From positions 19,427 through 83,426 of the IMG/VR virus record IMGVR_UViG_3300042567_000999: a DNA stretch of 64,000 nt. The stretch is one strand, 5' to 3'. The notes under the pieces are model-generated. The model ran no database searches, was not told the origin of the DNA, and saw nothing but the letters and a program-made list of their open reading frames with translations. Origin of the DNA: a virus. Shown in pieces: positions 23,551-32,199 of this stretch (positions are counted from its first letter, which is position 1; each line of letters starts with the position of its first letter). The position numbers and the translations under genes are program-made.

Positions 23551-25314
23551 TCATCGGATGCCGGAAATCATATTTAACATTTCTTCTATTGAAGATGCCT
23601 CATCAAACATATCATCACCCATTACTGTTGAAATGATTTTCTTTTTTCTATTTAATATGTCGTAAATGGCTCCTTCTATTGTGTTTTCAAATAAAGGGTA
23701 ATAAACTGATGTTGAATTTTTTTGACCAATACGGTGTGACCTATCTTCGGCTTGCGAATGTTCGGCAGGAACAAAAGATAAATCATTCATAATTACGGCT
23801 TCCGCTGAGGTTAAAGTGATACCAACACCAGCAGCTTTAAGGTTACCAACAAATACTTTGATTTTATCGTTTGTTTGAAATTCATCAACAGAATTTTGTC
23901 TGTGAAACTTAGAACAACTACCATCTAAATAAACTGCAGATTTACCAAAATGGTTATAGATTTCATTTAATGTGTCCGTGAAGTTTGTAAATATGATAAC
24001 TTTTTTACCTTGCTCTATAATGTTTTCCGCTAACTCGATTGTGTTTTTAATTTTTTCTTTAGCGATTACTTTTCTTACTTTCATTAGTTTTGAAAACTGA
24101 ATGGTAAGTGATGTCGACTCTTCAGGGTTTTGGTCATACCAATCAAAATATTCACCAACTAACTCTTCGTAGTCTTTTGATTTTAGTCTTAAATAAACGG
24201 GAGTAATAATTTTTTCAGGTAAATCCAAAACCTCTTCTTTTAATCTTCGTAGAATATGTGTTTGGGTTCTTTCCCTTAACTCATCAAGATTAGATGCTCC
24301 TGTAACATTCCATACCTTTCTTTTCCCAACACTAAATTGGAATCCGTTACAATACCTTTTAGCGTAAGCCATCCAATTCATTGCTACGGGACTATCAACA
24401 AGGTTTAATAAATTATAATAGTTCATAGGTCGAGAAGTCATTGGTGTTCCCGATAATAACCATACTCTATTTGATTTACTTGCAATGTCGTTAGCGATTT
24501 TTGTTCTTTGTGCTTGTGGATTAGAAATCATATGTGCCTCATCCATGATTACCAAATCAAAATTAATTTTCATTATTTCTGACTTTTCGGTTTCTTTAGC
24601 GTCATGGAAATTTTTTAAGATGTCGTAGTTAACAATAACAAAATCATGTTCATCTGAAAATTTCTTACCTTCTGCAATATATACGGTTCTATCTGAATAA
24701 TTTGCAATCTCCCTTTCCCAATTTATTTTTAAAGATGCTGGACACACAATCAAAACTTTTTTGGCTCCCGTTTCTAAAGCTGCGATGATTGTTGATGTAG
24801 TTTTACCAAGACCCATATCATCCGCCAAAATAAACTTTTTATTTTTTACAAGTTTCTCAATTGCTTCTTTTTGGTGTTCCATAGGTGGTCTATGGGTATA
24901 TTTTTCATAATCGATAGAAATGTTTTTGACTTCGTTATCTTTTAGTAATGCAGATTTTGGCATCCAAAAGTCGTGTAAAGTTTCTCCCGAAAAGATTTTA
25001 CCCCAAATATGATAAGCCTTATCCTTTTCAACTAACAACTTCTCGACATAAATTTCTGATGGTTCTTTGGTATACATCTTATCTTCCATCAGTTTTTTAC
25101 CAAAATAAGAGTCTAACTTGACCCATTTTTTAGCAACTTTTGGTTGTAGGGTGTGATAATTATTGATGTAATCCGCCTGAGGTCTTGTAGGTACAAAAGA
25201 CTTACTATTTTGTTTTTTGTGTTTTAAATTAAGGATGTAGTTATTTGACCCTTCATAATCGTCTAATATTAAAAGGGCTTTTGATTCGGGTGTTTTAGGC
25301 ACAAAATCTTCCAT
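23551..25314 (-). CDS. SNF2-family DNA helicase/translocase
   Basis: The start at 25314 (MEDFVPKTPE) is preferred; a longer frame to 25500 would overlap the divergent gene at 25370 and add a non-homologous hydrophobic leader. The 587-residue product has Walker A ADDMGLGKTT at 164-173, Walker B/DEAH at 258-261, WLLSGTPMTSRP (motif III), and motif VI QAEDRSHRIGQ, which together are diagnostic of SNF2 proteins close to SMARCAL1. Such enzymes translocate on duplex DNA and anneal or remodel forks. In T4 the related place is taken by UvsW, a different superfamily 2 helicase, so this may act in fork regression or recombination-dependent replication. Confidence 0.88.
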   Translation of the reverse strand: MEDFVPKTPESKALLILDDYEGSNNYILNLKHKKQNSKSFVPTRPQADYINNYHTLQPKVAKKWVKLDSYFGKKLMEDKMYTKEPSEIYVEKLLVEKDKAYHIWGKIFSGETLHDFWMPKSALLKDNEVKNISIDYEKYTHRPPMEHQKEAIEKLVKNKKFILADDMGLGKTTSTIIAALETGAKKVLIVCPASLKINWEREIANYSDRTVYIAEGKKFSDEHDFVIVNYDILKNFHDAKETEKSEIMKINFDLVIMDEAHMISNPQAQRTKIANDIASKSNRVWLLSGTPMTSRPMNYYNLLNLVDSPVAMNWMAYAKRYCNGFQFSVGKRKVWNVTGASNLDELRERTQTHILRRLKEEVLDLPEKIITPVYLRLKSKDYEELVGEYFDWYDQNPEESTSLTIQFSKLMKVRKVIAKEKIKNTIELAENIIEQGKKVIIFTNFTDTLNEIYNHFGKSAVYLDGSCSKFHRQNSVDEFQTNDKIKVFVGNLKAAGVGITLTSAEAVIMNDLSFVPAEHSQAEDRSHRIGQKNSTSVYYPLFENTIEGAIYDILNRKKKIISTVMGDDMFDEASSIEEMLNMISGIR

Positions 25315-25358
25315 GATATAATATAATATAATAAAATTAAACAAAAAATCAATCAAAG

Positions 25359-25366
25359 TATTTATA
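25359..25366 (+). promoter_or_regulatory. TATTTATA element ahead of the neck/tail block
   Basis: AAAGTATTTATAGGT lies directly before the ATG at 25370, with three bases between. It is nearly identical to the leftward copy at 15193-15200 (AGTATTTATAGG). The region 25315-25369 serves two divergent genes; nothing else recognisable is in it apart from an AT-only run. Confidence 0.5.
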
Positions 25367-25369
25367 GGT

Positions 25370-25885
25370 ATGGCAGATAATAGAGTTCCAATAACCAGAC
25401 TTAATAAGTTTTTCTCTGAAGAAGACTTTAACTTAGATATTTCTATAGGCGACGAATGGTTAGGTGGAGATATGAATTTTACCCTTGTTTTATACCGCAT
25501 CGATAGACAAAGAACTATTAGTGATGATGTGTACGGTGAAACATTAGAAGACGGAATTCAATTCTTACCACCTATTGAGTTTAAGGGGTATGTTCAAATT
25601 GAAGCTTCAACTAATGTTGATTACGGGTCATCAAGATTATCACAATCAGAACCTGGAAATCTTAAAGTTGGTGTTTATCAAAAACAACTTGAGGAGTTGG
25701 ATATTGATATTAATTTTGGAGACTATATTGGTTATTATGAAACAGAAGATAGAGTTAGATACTATACTGTTGTGAATGATGGTCGTGTGTTAAGTGATAA
25801 TAAACATACATACGGGGGGTATAAACCTTTCTATCGTTCCATATTGGCTTCTCCTGTCACAGACAATGAATTTAAAGGATTATAA
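25370..25885 (+). CDS. Virion neck/tail-completion protein candidate
   Basis: A 171-residue, mainly beta protein of unrecognised family. It is the first gene of the rightward tail block and ends 2 bases before the gp15-like gene, in the position where T4-like genomes keep neck and tail-completion genes. Motifs such as DEWLGGDMNFTLVLYRIDRQ and FGDYIGYYETEDRVRYYTV suggest a compact beta barrel. It probably acts at the head-tail joint. Assignment is from position only. Confidence 0.5.
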   Translation: MADNRVPITRLNKFFSEEDFNLDISIGDEWLGGDMNFTLVLYRIDRQRTISDDVYGETLEDGIQFLPPIEFKGYVQIEASTNVDYGSSRLSQSEPGNLKVGVYQKQLEELDIDINFGDYIGYYETEDRVRYYTVVNDGRVLSDNKHTYGGYKPFYRSILASPVTDNEFKGL

Positions 25886-25887
25886 TA

Positions 25888-26928
25888 ATGGCATTACCAT
25901 CAAAAGTTAAAAAAAATTTACCATTAATACCTGAAAAAGTAGGTAGAGAAAGACGACAAGAAATGTTGGACGACATTACTGACTATGGAACTTTTTTACC
26001 TAAAGGTGTGTTACATGCCGATTTAGATTTGGGTATGTTGGATTTTGTTAAAGAAAGACTAAAATTGGTTGTAACAGAAAAAACAGTACCAACCGTTGAT
26101 AAAATTATAACAACTCAAAACTGGTCTCAATTTACTGAGACTTGGAACTTTCAAGATTTAGATAAAAACATTTCATTACCTTTTATTGCGACGGTAAGAA
26201 CACCTGAAGTTAAATATGGAACTTTTCAAGGAGGTGCAGCAAACATACCAAATAGAAGGCAATTCTTTTATTACACTGTTCCAACTTGGGATGGTCAAAG
26301 AAAAGGTGCTGATGTTTACACGATACCCCAACCAATTCCTGTTGATATAACTTACAATGTAAAATTATTTTGTAATAGGATGCGTGAACTTAATGAGTTC
26401 AATAAAATTATAATGCAAACTTTTACATCAAAACAGGCTTACACACAAATCAAAGGTCACTATATTCCAATTGTTATGGAAGGTGTTGCCGATGAGTCTG
26501 TTAAAGAATTAGAAAAAAGAAAGTATTACATCGCCAATTATACCTTTATTATGAAAGGTCTGTTAATAGATGAAGCCGAATTTAAAGTGTCACCCGCAAT
26601 TACAAGACAAGTGTCTTTATTTGAAACTGAAACTAGAACTTCTTCTAAACGAGTTAAAATAGAACCACCAAGACCTGACAATTTTGATTTAGATTTATTG
26701 TTTGTTGCAGGAAACAATCAATTAACTGAAACATTTAGATACACCGTAGATTTAAAAGTTACTGAAATTGAAAACATAAGTTCTTATGACATCTATTTAA
26801 ATTCAAACTATGTAGGTAGTGGTTTAACAACAATACAAATAAATGATGGGGACACTTTTTTAATCGTTGTGACCAAATCAAATTTAATTTTAGAATCTAA
26901 AATAAAAACAGTAGCTTATTTGGTTTAA
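25888..26928 (+). CDS. Tail sheath stabiliser/terminator candidate (T4 gp15-like)
   Basis: A 346-residue protein lying two bases after the preceding gene and upstream of the sheath gene, the position of tail completion proteins. The central part (residues about 110-240: RRQFFYYTVPTWDGQRK, PVDITYNVKLFCNRMRELNE, IMQTFTSKQAYTQIKGHYIP) follows a pattern common in T4-like phage tail sheath stabilisers, which cap the tail tube and sheath and bind the neck. After about residue 275 an extra beta-rich C-terminal domain of 70 residues is present. Similarity is by pattern; the gp15 call is moderate. Confidence 0.45.
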   Translation: MALPSKVKKNLPLIPEKVGRERRQEMLDDITDYGTFLPKGVLHADLDLGMLDFVKERLKLVVTEKTVPTVDKIITTQNWSQFTETWNFQDLDKNISLPFIATVRTPEVKYGTFQGGAANIPNRRQFFYYTVPTWDGQRKGADVYTIPQPIPVDITYNVKLFCNRMRELNEFNKIIMQTFTSKQAYTQIKGHYIPIVMEGVADESVKELEKRKYYIANYTFIMKGLLIDEAEFKVSPAITRQVSLFETETRTSSKRVKIEPPRPDNFDLDLLFVAGNNQLTETFRYTVDLKVTEIENISSYDIYLNSNYVGSGLTTIQINDGDTFLIVVTKSNLILESKIKTVAYLV

Positions 26929-27090
26929 CTACTCTCCGTAGATATCTTTTGTTTCTTTACAATTTTCCATAATTAACTTTTCTAAAAACTTGTAAATTTT
27001 TAAACCGTTTTTATCACAATATTTTTTTAACTGATTGTGTATTTCTGAATCAATTTTTAGGTTTTTTATTTTCTTAACAGGTTTTTTCAT
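26929..27090 (-). CDS. Small ribbon-helix-helix-like protein
   Basis: A 53-residue basic protein, antisense between two tail genes. It reads MKKPVKKIKNLKIDSE, then IHNQLKKYCDKNGLKIYKFL, then EKLIMENCKETKDIYGE. The order of a basic strand (VKKIKNLKID) and two helices (EIHNQLKKYCDKNG and KIYKFLEKLIMEN) fits the ribbon-helix-helix DNA-binding fold of CopG/Arc repressors. Its stop directly adjoins the stop of the gp15-like gene and its start faces the sheath promoter region, so it could control the flanking late genes. The tight convergent placement and clean frame support a real gene. Confidence 0.65.
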   Translation of the reverse strand: MKKPVKKIKNLKIDSEIHNQLKKYCDKNGLKIYKFLEKLIMENCKETKDIYGE

Positions 27091-27172
27091 AGTAGGTAGA
27101 AAAAAGGCAGAATTTATTCTTACTCCCTAATAAATATTATAGGAATGTAAAGTTTTTTGTTATTTGGCGATG

Positions 27173-27180
27173 TATTTATA
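27173..27180 (+). promoter_or_regulatory. TATTTATA element for tail sheath gene
   Basis: GATGTATTTATATATAAA lies 33 bases before the sheath ATG at 27214. The same core with exactly the same 33-base distance precedes the tube gene (31577-31584), the two most strongly expressed tail genes, which is a good argument for a late promoter with a normal leader. Confidence 0.6.
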
Positions 27181-27213
27181 TATAAAAAATAAATTTAAAA
27201 TACTTTTATTGAC

Positions 27214-30200
27214 ATGGCATCATCTAATAAGGTTTTCGTTTCTCCAGGTGTTTACACATCAGAAAGAGACTTAACGTTTGTGGCTCAGAGTGTTGGTGTA
27301 ACTACTTTAGGTGTAGTAGGTGAAACCCTACAAGGACCCGCATTTGAACCTATTTTTATAACAAATTTTGACGAGTTCCAAACTTATTTTGGAGGAACAA
27401 GTCCTGAAAAATTTGTTAATACACAAATTCCAAAATACGAATTGGCATATATTGCTAAATCTTACTTATCACAATCAAATCAATTATTTGTGACAAGAGT
27501 CTTAGGTTTATCAGGTTACGACGCTGGACCATCTTGGTCTATTGTAACAATAGGTAACGTTAACCCCGCAACTATACAAGTAACTGGAACAACAGGACCT
27601 GTTACTGTATTATTCTCAGGAAATACAGGAGGAACCGTAACATTATTGTCAGTCCCATCAACACTTAATGTTAATGGTAATTTTTATTTACCTTACACGG
27701 AATTTAATGGGGGAACCTCAACAATAGCATCAGATTTACAAACTTATATTTCCAGTCAAATAAATCTTTACTCTACAAGTGCCGCAACTTCAGGTTCAAC
27801 TTCAGTATTCTGGGGGACAGTAACCGCATCAACATTTACTAGTACAACCGGTGTAACATTAAATGGTACTGGTGTAGTAACATCTTACAGTGAAAACTTT
27901 GGTGTTGGAAATATAACGGGAGCAACAGCATCATCATTAAGTGCTCAAACAGTAAATGACTCATGGTATTATGGGTTATTTAATTACTATCAAGGTACAA
28001 ATGACGTTAACACATATTTTGGACAAGGTATGGGGGCAACTATGTCAACAATATCAGGTAGTTCATCAACAGGTGTATATTCAGGTTCAGTAAGTTTCTT
28101 TACTACATCTTATTCAGGGGCACCTTACACAACATACGATGATATGGTTGTTGCAACTTTAAGGTCAAGAGGGGTGTCTACATATAGTAGTACAATAAAA
28201 GGACCTTCCTATCAAGTATCAGGTTTAACTGACGTTACTATGAATTGTACGGGAGCTTACTCGGCAGTAACTAAAAACCCTTATGAAACATTCCAAATTA
28301 GTGGTGTGACATATGACGGTAATGATTTCTCTTTTGAAACTTCTATGTTATCGACATCTAAAAATTATTTACGTAATGTATTTGGAGCAACTAATTTTGG
28401 TAAAAACAGAACTGAAGTTCCTTTATTTATCGAAGAGACATATCCCGCACTTTTACAAACAGGATATAGAGCAGGTCAAATTAGAGGTTTATATTGTGAA
28501 TTAGTTGATTTACCTGGTGTTAGATATTCACCAACTACAGAATCAATTGCATTCTATTTAGAACAATTCCAAACTCCAGAAACACCTTTTGTTGTATCTG
28601 AGTTAAGAGGTAATACAGTTTATAAATTATTTAAATTTGTTCTTATTTCTGACGGTAATTCTGCTAACACATACGTTAAACTTTCAATCGGAAATGTATC
28701 ATTTGCTAATGGAACATTTGATGTGTTTGTAAGAGACTTTTTTGATAACGACCAAAATGTTAGAGTTTTAGAAAGTTTTACAAATTGTTCATTGGACCCA
28801 ACTCAAAATAATTATGTTGCTAATAAAATTGGAACATCTAACGGTGAATATGAAGTTAAGTCTAAATATATAATGTTAGAAATGAGTGATGAAGCTCCTA
28901 CAAACGCACTACCTTGTGGATTTGAGGGTTACATTATGAGACAATATGCTAACGCAACTCCACCATTTGTACCTTACAAAACTAAATACTACACAGCAGG
29001 TGAAGTTATCTATAACCCACCATTTGGTTCGACGAGTGGAGGTGATAACCCAGTTATCTCAAGTGGTGAAAATAAAAGAAGAGCATACTTAGGTATATCT
29101 AATATATCAGGTTTTGACTACGACTTCTTTCAATATAAAGGAAAACAAATACCAAATAATATCGCTACTGATACAACAGGACCATCTTGGGGTTATTTAA
29201 CTAAAGGATTCCACATGGATAGCGGAGCTACTGTTGTAACGGTATCAAGTTCATATGTAACTTCAGGTCAATCGGCATTTGAAGTAGGTGCGGGGTCATT
29301 TAATTCTGAACCTAGTGATAATACTAATCCATACTACAATTTAATTTCACGTAAATTTACTTTATTAGCATATGGTGGATTTGATGGTTGGGATATCTAT
29401 AGAGAATATAGAACTAATAGTGACACATTCGCATTAGGTCAAACAGGATTTAAATTTGGGGCAGCAAGTTCAGTAACATTCCCAACAGCAACAGGATGGG
29501 GGGCGTTCAAACAAATTTCAGGACCTAACCAAGAAACTTGGGCTAATACTGACTACTACGCATACAAATGGGGTCAATCAACTTTTGCAAACCCTGAATC
29601 AACAAACATCAACGTATTTGCAACACCTGGTATTGATTATGTTAATAACTCAAACTTGGTTGAAGATGCTATTGATATGATTGAAACAGATAGAGCAGAT
29701 TCAATTTACATTGCAACAACACCTGACTTTAATATGTTCTTACCATCTTACCAAGACATCTCTGAAGGTTTAATTTACCCACAAGAGGCGGTAGATAATT
29801 TAGATACAACAGGTATAGATTCAAATTACACAGCAACTTACTATCCTTGGATTTTAACAAGAGATACAGTTAATAACACACAAATTTATATTCCAGCAAC
29901 TTCAGAAGTTGTTAGAAACTTAGCGTTAACTGATAACATAGCGTTCCCTTGGTTCGCATCAGCGGGTTACACAAGAGGTTTGGTAAATGCTATTAGAGCA
30001 AGACGTAAGTTGACACAAGAAGATAGAGATGTATTATACAAAGGTAGAATCAACCCAATTGCAACTTTCTCTGATGTGGGTACAGTGATTTGGGGTAACA
30101 AAACAATGCAAGTTAGAGAATCTGCACTTGACAGAATCAACGTAAGAAGATTGTTACTACAAGCACGTAAATTGATTTCAGCGGTAGCCATCAGATTGTT

Positions 30201-30441
30201 GTTCGAACAAAACGATAACAAAGTAAGACAAGACTTCTTGGATTCAGTTAACCCAATCTTAGACCAAATTAGAAGAGATAGGGGTTTGATTGACTTTAGA
30301 GTTCAAGTATCTAACACACCTGAAGATTTAGATTCAAATACATTGACAGGTAAAATCTTCTTGAAGCCAACAAGAGCGTTAGAATACATCGACATCGAGT
30401 TTGTCATTACACCAACAGGCGCGTCTTTTGACAATATCTAA
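27214..30441 (+). CDS. Tail sheath protein (T4 gp18-like)
   Basis: The contractile sheath subunit, 1075 residues against 659 in T4. The N-terminus KVFVSPGVYTSERDLTF is the classic sheath opening, followed by VGETLQGPAFEPIFITNFDE. The C-terminal part has YIPATSEVVRNLALTDN, PWFASAGYTRG, NPIATFSDVGTVIWGNKTM and INVRRLLLQARKLISAVAIR, the conserved core that forms the helical sheath lattice. The middle (about residues 110-480) is a large Ser/Thr/Gly-rich insertion exposed to the outside, probably surface domains. A GC-rich hairpin follows the stop. It works with the tube at 31618 and the baseplate to inject DNA. Confidence 0.95.
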   Translation: MASSNKVFVSPGVYTSERDLTFVAQSVGVTTLGVVGETLQGPAFEPIFITNFDEFQTYFGGTSPEKFVNTQIPKYELAYIAKSYLSQSNQLFVTRVLGLSGYDAGPSWSIVTIGNVNPATIQVTGTTGPVTVLFSGNTGGTVTLLSVPSTLNVNGNFYLPYTEFNGGTSTIASDLQTYISSQINLYSTSAATSGSTSVFWGTVTASTFTSTTGVTLNGTGVVTSYSENFGVGNITGATASSLSAQTVNDSWYYGLFNYYQGTNDVNTYFGQGMGATMSTISGSSSTGVYSGSVSFFTTSYSGAPYTTYDDMVVATLRSRGVSTYSSTIKGPSYQVSGLTDVTMNCTGAYSAVTKNPYETFQISGVTYDGNDFSFETSMLSTSKNYLRNVFGATNFGKNRTEVPLFIEETYPALLQTGYRAGQIRGLYCELVDLPGVRYSPTTESIAFYLEQFQTPETPFVVSELRGNTVYKLFKFVLISDGNSANTYVKLSIGNVSFANGTFDVFVRDFFDNDQNVRVLESFTNCSLDPTQNNYVANKIGTSNGEYEVKSKYIMLEMSDEAPTNALPCGFEGYIMRQYANATPPFVPYKTKYYTAGEVIYNPPFGSTSGGDNPVISSGENKRRAYLGISNISGFDYDFFQYKGKQIPNNIATDTTGPSWGYLTKGFHMDSGATVVTVSSSYVTSGQSAFEVGAGSFNSEPSDNTNPYYNLISRKFTLLAYGGFDGWDIYREYRTNSDTFALGQTGFKFGAASSVTFPTATGWGAFKQISGPNQETWANTDYYAYKWGQSTFANPESTNINVFATPGIDYVNNSNLVEDAIDMIETDRADSIYIATTPDFNMFLPSYQDISEGLIYPQEAVDNLDTTGIDSNYTATYYPWILTRDTVNNTQIYIPATSEVVRNLALTDNIAFPWFASAGYTRGLVNAIRARRKLTQEDRDVLYKGRINPIATFSDVGTVIWGNKTMQVRESALDRINVRRLLLQARKLISAVAIRLLFEQNDNKVRQDFLDSVNPILDQIRRDRGLIDFRVQVSNTPEDLDSNTLTGKIFLKPTRALEYIDIEFVITPTGASFDNI

Positions 30442-30454
30442 AAAATAAAATGAG

Positions 30455-30476
30455 TGGGGGGTAGAAATATCCCCCA
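30455..30476 (+). terminator. GC-rich hairpin after sheath gene
   Basis: TGGGGG (30455-30460) and CCCCCA (30471-30476) form a 6-base stem with a 10-base loop, 13 bases after the sheath stop. The downstream sequence (TAAATTATTTAAC) is T-poor for a strong terminator, so it may only attenuate transcription or protect the sheath transcript 3' end. Confidence 0.5.
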
Positions 30477-30499
30477 TAAATTATTTAACACATAAAACT

Positions 30500-30637
30500 A
30501 TGAAAATAGAAAAAAAATTAATCAAAGAATCTTTAGGATATAACACTAAAGGAAAACAAACTTTTGCTGATAAAAAACAAAATATTATCATTACAGAATC
30601 ACAATTAGAAAAACTTTTAGAAAAACTTAAAAAATAA
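30500..30637 (+). CDS. Small 45-residue protein with TESQLEKLL tail
   Basis: A short frame starting MKIEKKLIKESLGYNTKGKQ and ending IIITESQLEKLLEKLKK. Its stop and the ATG of the HAD-like gene overlap as TAATG, so the two are translationally coupled, which supports a real gene. The C-terminal helix (TESQLEKLL) looks like a short motif found in other small phage proteins; a role as a virion or prohead-directed peptide is speculative. No domain is recognised. Confidence 0.55.
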   Translation: MKIEKKLIKESLGYNTKGKQTFADKKQNIIITESQLEKLLEKLKK

Positions 30638-31509
30638 TGAGAATTAAAAAAGTTATAGAAGATTTCATAAGAGTCAAAAGATTGAATGAAGGGTTTAATG
30701 AAGAAGGTAACCCCGACACGAAATACTATGCATTTGATTGGGATGATAATATAATGTTTATGCCGACATCAATCATAGTTCTTAGTGAAAACGACGAAGA
30801 AGTACCGATGTCTACTGAAGACTTTGCAGACCACAGACACCAAATAGGAAAAGAACCTTTTAGTTATAAGGGAACTACTGTTGTAGATTTTGCACCAGAC
30901 CCATTTAGAAATTTTGGAGTTAAAGGTGATAAGAGATTCGTATTGGATGCAATGGTTGCGTCTGTTGGACCATCTTGGAATGATTTTGTTGAGTGTATTA
31001 ATGGAGGTTCCATTTTTTCAATCATCACAGCAAGAGGTCACAACCCAAAGACTTTAAAAGAAGGTGTTTATAATTTAATAATGGCTAATAAGAATGGTCT
31101 TAATAGTAGAACATTAGCTGAAAACCTTTATAGATATAGAAATATTGGTAATGAAGTTACTGGTGAAAACAAAGCAAAGGCTCTGACACCAAAAGAATTA
31201 CGTGAGTATTTGGACCTTTGTAGATTTTATCCTGTGTCTTTCGGTGAGGGGTCTGCGACTAATCCTGAAGAGGGGAAAATCAAAGCGATGAGGGAGTTTA
31301 TATCTTACTGTAAAGAAATGGCTCAAGAAATAGGTGAAAAAGCATTTTTCAAAAATGATGTAGAAAACAATGAAATACTACCAAATATAGGTTTTTCTGA
31401 TGATGACCCTAGAAATATAGATAAGATGAAAGAATTTTTAGATGATGAAGATACTGAAAAACTAGTAAAAACTTATTTAACTAAAGGAGGAGAAAAAAAG
31501 GAAATCTAG
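30637..31509 (+). CDS. HAD-like hydrolase in the tail operon
   Basis: A 290-residue protein with haloacid dehalogenase-type motifs: FDWDDN with D34 and D36 (motif I), SIITARG with T131 (motif II), and GFSDDDPRNI with D255-D257 (motif IV). HAD enzymes are mostly phosphatases of sugars, nucleotides or proteins, or polynucleotide phosphatases; motif III lysine is not obvious. The N-terminus (RIKKVIEDFIRVKRLNEG) is an amphipathic leader not needed for the fold. Its position between sheath and tube is odd for an enzyme and suggests that it is packaged or needed late. Substrate unknown. Confidence 0.7.
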   Translation: MRIKKVIEDFIRVKRLNEGFNEEGNPDTKYYAFDWDDNIMFMPTSIIVLSENDEEVPMSTEDFADHRHQIGKEPFSYKGTTVVDFAPDPFRNFGVKGDKRFVLDAMVASVGPSWNDFVECINGGSIFSIITARGHNPKTLKEGVYNLIMANKNGLNSRTLAENLYRYRNIGNEVTGENKAKALTPKELREYLDLCRFYPVSFGEGSATNPEEGKIKAMREFISYCKEMAQEIGEKAFFKNDVENNEILPNIGFSDDDPRNIDKMKEFLDDEDTEKLVKTYLTKGGEKKEI

Positions 31510-31576
31510 AAATACTTATAATGCAAGAATAATTTTTAAATATTACAAAGTAAATAGAAAAAAATTTAGTTGGATA

Positions 31577-31584
31577 TATTTATA
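31577..31584 (+). promoter_or_regulatory. TATTTATA element for tail tube gene
   Basis: GGATATATTTATAATAAA ends 33 bases before the tube ATG at 31618, the same spacing as at the sheath gene. The A-rich leader between them lacks a Shine-Dalgarno sequence. Confidence 0.6.
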
Positions 31585-31617
31585 ATAAAAATAAAAGAAA
31601 CAAAAAAATAAATAGAC

Positions 31618-32106
31618 ATGGCTGATTTGTTAATGAAAATGCCCTTTCAATATGAACCTAAAAGAAAAAATAGGTTTATTATAACTTTCCCATCTTCTTT
31701 GGGAATTAATTCTTGGTATGTTGAAAGTGCTTCAAGACCAAAAATTGAAATTAAAGAAGTTCCAATTCCGTTCTTAAATACTGAAACATATGTTGCAGGT
31801 CAATTTAAATGGGGTTCAATAGATGTTACATTCCGTGACCCAATTGGTCCTTCTGCATCACAAGCACTTATGGAATGGGTTCGTTTACATGCTGAATCAG
31901 TAACAGGACGTATGGGTTATGCTGCAGGTTACAAAAAAGATGTTGACCTTGAAATGTTAGACCCAACTGGTGTTGCTGTTGAGAAATGGATTTTACAAGG
32001 ATGTTTCTTAACAAATGTTGATTTTGACTCATTAGGTTATAGTGAAGATGGTTTGATTACTGTTAAAGCAACATTGAGACCTGATAGATGTATCTTGGTA
32101 TACTAA
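31618..32106 (+). CDS. Tail tube protein (T4 gp19-like)
   Basis: A 162-residue protein, practically the length of T4 gp19 (163). The pattern KNRFIITFPSSLGINSWYVE, RPKIEIKEVPIPFLNTETYV, GSIDVTFRDPIGPSASQALM and a final GLITVKATLRPDRCILVY is typical of gp19-type tube subunits, which stack as hexamers inside the sheath and guide DNA. The gene has its own late element and is closed by a strong terminator, consistent with a highly expressed single gene unit. Confidence 0.92.
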   Translation: MADLLMKMPFQYEPKRKNRFIITFPSSLGINSWYVESASRPKIEIKEVPIPFLNTETYVAGQFKWGSIDVTFRDPIGPSASQALMEWVRLHAESVTGRMGYAAGYKKDVDLEMLDPTGVAVEKWILQGCFLTNVDFDSLGYSEDGLITVKATLRPDRCILVY

Positions 32107-32127
32107 AAACAAAATAAAATATTATTT

Positions 32128-32160
32128 AATCCCATCTATTTTAGGTGGGATTTTTTATTT
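32128..32160 (+). terminator. Strong rho-independent terminator after tube gene
   Basis: AATCCCATC (32128-32136) pairs with GGTGGGATT (32144-32152; one T-G wobble) around a 7-base loop and is followed by TTTTTTATTT, 22 bases after the tube stop. Confidence 0.85.
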
Positions 32161-32199
32161 ACATAAGATAAAGTCAAGTTATTTTTAAAGAAAAAAACT

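Noticed and set aside
25315-25500. Longer N-terminus for the SNF2 helicase starting at 25500
   Set aside because: It would overlap the divergent virion gene at 25370 by 131 bases and adds a hydrophobic, non-homologous leader. The start at 25314 gives the natural MEDFVPKTPE N-terminus and a shared intergenic region.
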